Source of the DNA: Gammaproteobacteria bacterium UBA3067
GTDB taxonomy: Bacteria; Pseudomonadota; Gammaproteobacteria; Pseudomonadales; UBA3067
DNA: 8,977 nucleotides
NCBI GenBank assembly: GCA_002366835.1
Contig: DFBZ01000128.1
Location: 1 to 8,977, forward strand
Reading direction: 5' to 3'
Shown here: piece after piece, positions 6,426 to 8,977 of the stretch
Position numbering within the stretch: the first letter of the stretch is position 1
How the letters are laid out: the number at the start of each line of letters is the position of its first letter
The notes under the pieces: model-generated
Seen by the model: the letters and a program-made list of their open reading frames with translations, nothing else
Database searches by the model: none
Told to the model about the DNA's origin: nothing
Program-made: the position numbers and the translations under genes

Positions 6426-6642
6426 TTCTCTTTAATTTCGCAATCAATAAAAACAAGAAATTGTTCATCCTAATATGAAAATGTAATAACTGTAAGTTGG
6501 GTTCGACTGCATGGATGCAGGAGGTAGAGCAACGCATGGAGCAGTTGCCGAGAACGAAGTGAAACCCAACACCTTACAGCGTAGAAAAGGCGGTGCTAAC
6601 GGAGGAGTTTGTTGGGTTTCACTTCGTTCTACCCAACCTACG
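6426..6642. repeat. Fold-back repeat, copy 1, with 48-bp insert
   Basis: Copy 1 has a left part (6426-6502) matching 6924-7000 with about 6 differences in 77 positions, and a right part (6551-6642) matching 7001-7092 with about 10 differences in 92. Between them is a 48-bp insert (6503-6550) absent from copy 2. The right part contains AGAACGAAGTGAAACCCAAC and its exact reverse complement GTTGGGTTTCACTTCGTTCT (6611-6630), so the unit folds back on itself. This MITE- or REP-like palindrome core resembles a repeat I recall as common in gammaproteobacterial genomes. The minus-strand open frame through it (6465-6659, containing VGWVERSETQ) is a by-product of the repeat, not a gene. Confidence 0.85.
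6503..6550. repeat. 48-bp palindrome-rich insert inside repeat copy 1
   Basis: The segment is present in copy 1 and cleanly absent from copy 2, joining at GTTGGGT and AGAACGAAG. It contains CTGCAT-GG-ATGCAG (6507-6520) and a second inverted pair GCAAC...GTTGC (about 6529-6548). It could be a nested small repeat, or copy 2 could have lost it. No target duplication is clear. Confidence 0.6.
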
Positions 6643-6923
6643 AATGCTAAGTCTTGCACAAGTAGATAATTCTTTGCTATTCGGACTTCTATGGCGAAGA
6701 TATGTTTTTAGCTGTACGGCTCCAAAGGCACGGAGTTGATTGATTAATTAAGTTTCAGCTGAGTCTAACTTTTTTAGCGAGCTACCTTTACTATTTTCCC
6801 AAGCCGTTAAGCCATTAGATGCCCCGCCCCTCACTACGGTAGCAGCTTAACTTGCTATCGACTTCGGAGGTGAATCTGCCGGAATTAATTCTTCTCGGAC
6901 TCATTCATAAAGCCGGACCATAA
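6643..6923. other. Spacer between the two repeat copies, no gene seen
   Basis: About 280 bp of unique sequence with many stops in all frames. I see no ribosome site, no signal peptide-like start and no recognisable protein block. A short segment GAATCTGCC occurs here (about 6873) and again just before copy 1 (about 6415), suggesting that the duplicated unit or its flank once extended further. Otherwise nothing is assigned. Confidence 0.5.
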
Positions 6924-7092
6924 TTCTCTTTAATTTCGCAATCAATAAAAACAAGAAATTGTTTATCGTAATATGACGATGCAATAACTGTAGGTTGGGT
7001 AGAACGAAGTGAAACCCAACACCTTTCGGCATAGAAAAGGCGGTGCCGCCGTAGGAGTTTGTTGGGTTTCATTTCATTCAACCCAACCTACG
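6924..7092. repeat. Fold-back repeat, copy 2, next to the NRPS stop
   Basis: Copy 2 is a direct repeat of copy 1 without the insert. Its arms, GTAGGTTGGGT plus AGAACGAAGTGAAACCCAAC (6990-7020) and the complementary stretch ending in ACCCAACCTAC (about 7059-7091), pair with about 3 mismatches in 32, around a spacer of about 40 nt. Each arm also contains its own GTTGGGT/ACCCAAC pair, so several folds compete. It begins 28 nt beyond the NRPS stop codon in the direction of NRPS transcription, so the NRPS mRNA would carry this hairpin at its 3' end. Confidence 0.85.
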
Positions 7093-7120
7093 GGTGTTTT
7101 GGAACGTCTCGTTGTTTGCC

Positions 7121-8977
7121 TTAGAATGCGCCTTCTTCAAAATCATCGCCGTCTTCTTCACTATCTATTTTATTTGAGCTGGCAAGCAAGGTTTGGATAA
7201 GCCCTGCCAACTCGGCAATGGTGGTGATTTCGAATAAGGTTCTAAGGGGGATTTCCAGCATAAATGCATCACGCATCCGGTTGTGTACTTTCGTTGCCAA
7301 TAGGGAGTGGCCGCCGAGTTCGAAGAAATCGTCCTGCATGCCTATTTTTTCAACTCCCAGAATATGTTGCCATATTTCTGTTAGCTTTATTTCTATCTCT
7401 GTTTGAGGTGGCAGGTAATTATCTTTTGTTTCGGGGATGTCTAAAGCGGGTAAATGTTTACGGTCTATTTTTCCATTTGCCGTCAGGGGGAATTTCTCTA
7501 CTATCTGAAATAACGTGGGCACCATTACTTCAGGAAGAAGTTTCAATAATTTCTTTCGCAAATCTCGCCTATCAATATCAGCGCTGGTTTCCACATAAGC
7601 AACCAAGCCTTCTCTCTGTAGATTATTCATATCTGTGACGCTATCGAAAGGTAGAACAACTGCCTGCGTAATATCTTCTTGCTTACAAAGCTGTGATTCT
7701 ATTTCGCCTAACTCTATACGCACACCTCGTATTTTTAATTGTTGATCATAACGGCCCAGATATTCCAACTGGCCAGATTCATTGTATCGAGCCATATCAC
7801 CGCTGGCATATACCCGCTCTGTCCCACTATTTTCTATATATAGATCGAAAAACTTTTCTTTGGTGAATTCTGGCCTGTTGTGATAGGAACGAGCAAGGCT
7901 GGTTCCTGCTATATGGAGCTCGCCGCTCATGCCCGGTGGCAAGAGGTTTTTATTGCTGTCGAGAATATAGATGCGGGTGTTATCGATCGCTTCGCCAATA
8001 GCCGGTACGCCATTTTCTTCTGCAGAAATCTTAGATGCGGTTGTAATGACTGTCGCTTCGCTCGGCCCGTAAGCATTTATTAATTCATATGGTAAACCTG
8101 CAATCGGGCGCTGATTTAATTTTTCACCTCCGGCCACCACAAATTTAAGTTTTATATCAGAAAGGGGAGCATGTTGTACAAACTGTTCAGCCAGCACGGT
8201 TGGCATGAAGGCGTGCGTAATTTCACGTTCACACAACCATGTCATATATTTCGGCGGATCCAGCTTTATTTTTTCTGGCATAAAATGCAGTGAGGCACCT
8301 GCTGTTAACGGTGGAAATAGCTCTAGTAAACTGGCATCAAAGCTCGATCCGGCCATAACACTTTGTCGATGTTGTGGGTGTATATCAAAATACTTCCGCG
8401 CCCACTGACAGAAATTTAATAAACTACGGTGTTCGACTTGAACACCTTTTGGCTGTCCGGTGGAGCCGGAGGTATAAATCAGATAGGCCAGTTGATTTTG
8501 ATCAATGTGGGTTGATGGGTTTTCTTTACTGTAATCAGACCATAAACTTTCTTCTTCAAGGCAACTTATTGTTCCAGTAATATGCGGGCTGAGGCGTTCA
8601 ATATAGTCACTAGAAATGAGGACGCGATGCGCTTTCGCATCCTCCAGCATAAAGCTAATTCGCTCAACAGGATAGTACGGATCTATAGGGAGAAAAACAC
8701 CGCCTGCTTTTAGCGTGGCCAGCATCGCCGTAATGGTGTGAATGCCCCGCTCTGCGATAATCGCTACAACACCCTCTTTTTTTAACCCTTGCTCAAGCAG
8801 GTAATGCGCCAATTGATTGGCCTGTTGATCAAGCTGCTGAAAGCTTTGTTGCATATTTCCATCACTCAAGGCAATGGACGAGGGTGATAGAGATGCATAG
8901 GAATGAATTAAATTTAGTATCGTATCGGTGGAGGATAATCGTACTGACGTTTCATTCCACTGATTAATTAATGCAAG
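7121..8977 (-). CDS. Non-ribosomal peptide synthetase, C-terminal adenylation and carrier domains, 5' part outside window
   Basis: The frame is open to the window edge, so 619 codons including the stop are visible; a TTG at 8869 is internal, not a start. Numbering visible residues from the edge, it begins in the condensation-adenylation linker (LINQWNET), then shows the adenylation motifs: A2 LKAGGVFLPIDP (~89-100), A3 YTSGSTGQPKG (~168-178), A4 FDAS (~213), A5 NAYGPSEAT (~301), A6 GELHIAG (~352), A7 YASGDMARY (~390), A8 GRYDQQLKIRGVRIELGEIE (~408-427), A9/A10 ending NGKIDR with the catalytic Lys at ~503. A peptidyl carrier domain follows with DDFFELGGHSLL, Ser ~558 being the phosphopantetheine site. 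The binding-pocket code reads roughly D-A-L-F-V-A-A-V-I-K, a hydrophobic pocket whose substrate I do not assign. No thioesterase, reductase or epimerase domain follows; the protein ends in an acidic tail (EEDGDDFEEGAF). It is cytosolic and part of a larger cluster to the right. Confidence 0.96.
   Translation of the reverse strand, partial: LALINQWNETSVRLSSTDTILNLIHSYASLSPSSIALSDGNMQQSFQQLDQQANQLAHYLLEQGLKKEGVVAIIAERGIHTITAMLATLKAGGVFLPIDPYYPVERISFMLEDAKAHRVLISSDYIERLSPHITGTISCLEEESLWSDYSKENPSTHIDQNQLAYLIYTSGSTGQPKGVQVEHRSLLNFCQWARKYFDIHPQHRQSVMAGSSFDASLLELFPPLTAGASLHFMPEKIKLDPPKYMTWLCEREITHAFMPTVLAEQFVQHAPLSDIKLKFVVAGGEKLNQRPIAGLPYELINAYGPSEATVITTASKISAEENGVPAIGEAIDNTRIYILDSNKNLLPPGMSGELHIAGTSLARSYHNRPEFTKEKFFDLYIENSGTERVYASGDMARYNESGQLEYLGRYDQQLKIRGVRIELGEIESQLCKQEDITQAVVLPFDSVTDMNNLQREGLVAYVETSADIDRRDLRKKLLKLLPEVMVPTLFQIVEKFPLTANGKIDRKHLPALDIPETKDNYLPPQTEIEIKLTEIWQHILGVEKIGMQDDFFELGGHSLLATKVHNRMRDAFMLEIPLRTLFEITTIAELAGLIQTLLASSNKIDSEEDGDDFEEGAF

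Noticed and set aside
6465..6659. Minus-strand 64-residue open frame containing VGWVERSETQ
   Set aside because: It lies wholly in the palindromic repeat and its insert. This type of peptide is a by-product of the repeat core, and it has no ribosome site or family domain.
6426..7092. CRISPR-like array
   Set aside because: There are only two copies, about 170 bp each, self-complementary and 498 bp apart, without regular spacers or cas genes.
7121..8869. NRPS fragment beginning at 8869 as a complete protein
   Set aside because: The first codon is TTG inside the adenylation domain, and the frame is open with matching sequence (LINQWNET...) up to the window edge.

Overview
The window looks like chromosomal DNA of a gammaproteobacterium with a moderate A+T bias, possibly a marine or secondary-metabolite-rich lineage. 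This rests on gene style: a GlxA-type AraC regulator, a PaaI-like tandem hotdog protein, a type I NRPS, and fold-back repeats with the GTAGGTTGGGT...ACCCAACCTAC core. No rRNA or ribosomal marker is present, so the taxonomy is inference. Gene density is moderate, and there are two decayed genes and two copies of a palindromic repeat. I see no phage, plasmid, CRISPR or tRNA signal.

Layout. (1) 1-654 (+): 3' part of a cytidylate kinase-like gene with a BON-like tail, broken by two apparent single-base deletions; an intrinsic terminator follows at 744-768. (2) 756-2043 (-): a probable two-gene operon, a single-Cys peroxiredoxin-like protein then a class I SAM methyltransferase. It diverges from (3) 2196-3203 (+), a GlxA-like DJ-1/PfpI plus AraC regulator. 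(4) 3251-4387 (-): an FMO-type flavin monooxygenase convergent with the regulator, with an 11-bp perfect inverted repeat between them. (5) About 4504-4976 (+): a degraded di-heme cytochrome c peroxidase (MauG-like) gene, readable only by moving through three frames. (6) 5043-5240 (+): a small lipoprotein gene followed by a strong hairpin. (7) 5526-6371 (-): a tandem double-hotdog PaaI-like protein. (8) 6372-7120: a 749-bp gap holding two copies of a fold-back repeat. (9) 7121 to the window end (-): the end of an NRPS, with an adenylation domain, a carrier domain and a short acidic tail, and no thioesterase.

How the genes may work together. The peroxiredoxin, methyltransferase, GlxA-like regulator and flavin monooxygenase form a plausible small redox/detoxification neighbourhood with the regulator at the divergent promoter; this is inference from arrangement only. 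The NRPS is the edge of a biosynthetic cluster lying mostly beyond the right end. Its missing release domain and acidic tail suggest hand-off to another protein. The hotdog protein is downstream on the same strand, but the repeat-filled gap makes a functional link uncertain.

I found no clear new multi-gene system. The observations most worth following are the complementary loss of catalytic motifs in the two hotdog halves, the NRPS C-terminal tail without a visible partner, the MauG-like relic, the frameshifted kinase, and the repeat pair in which one copy carries a 48-bp palindromic insert.
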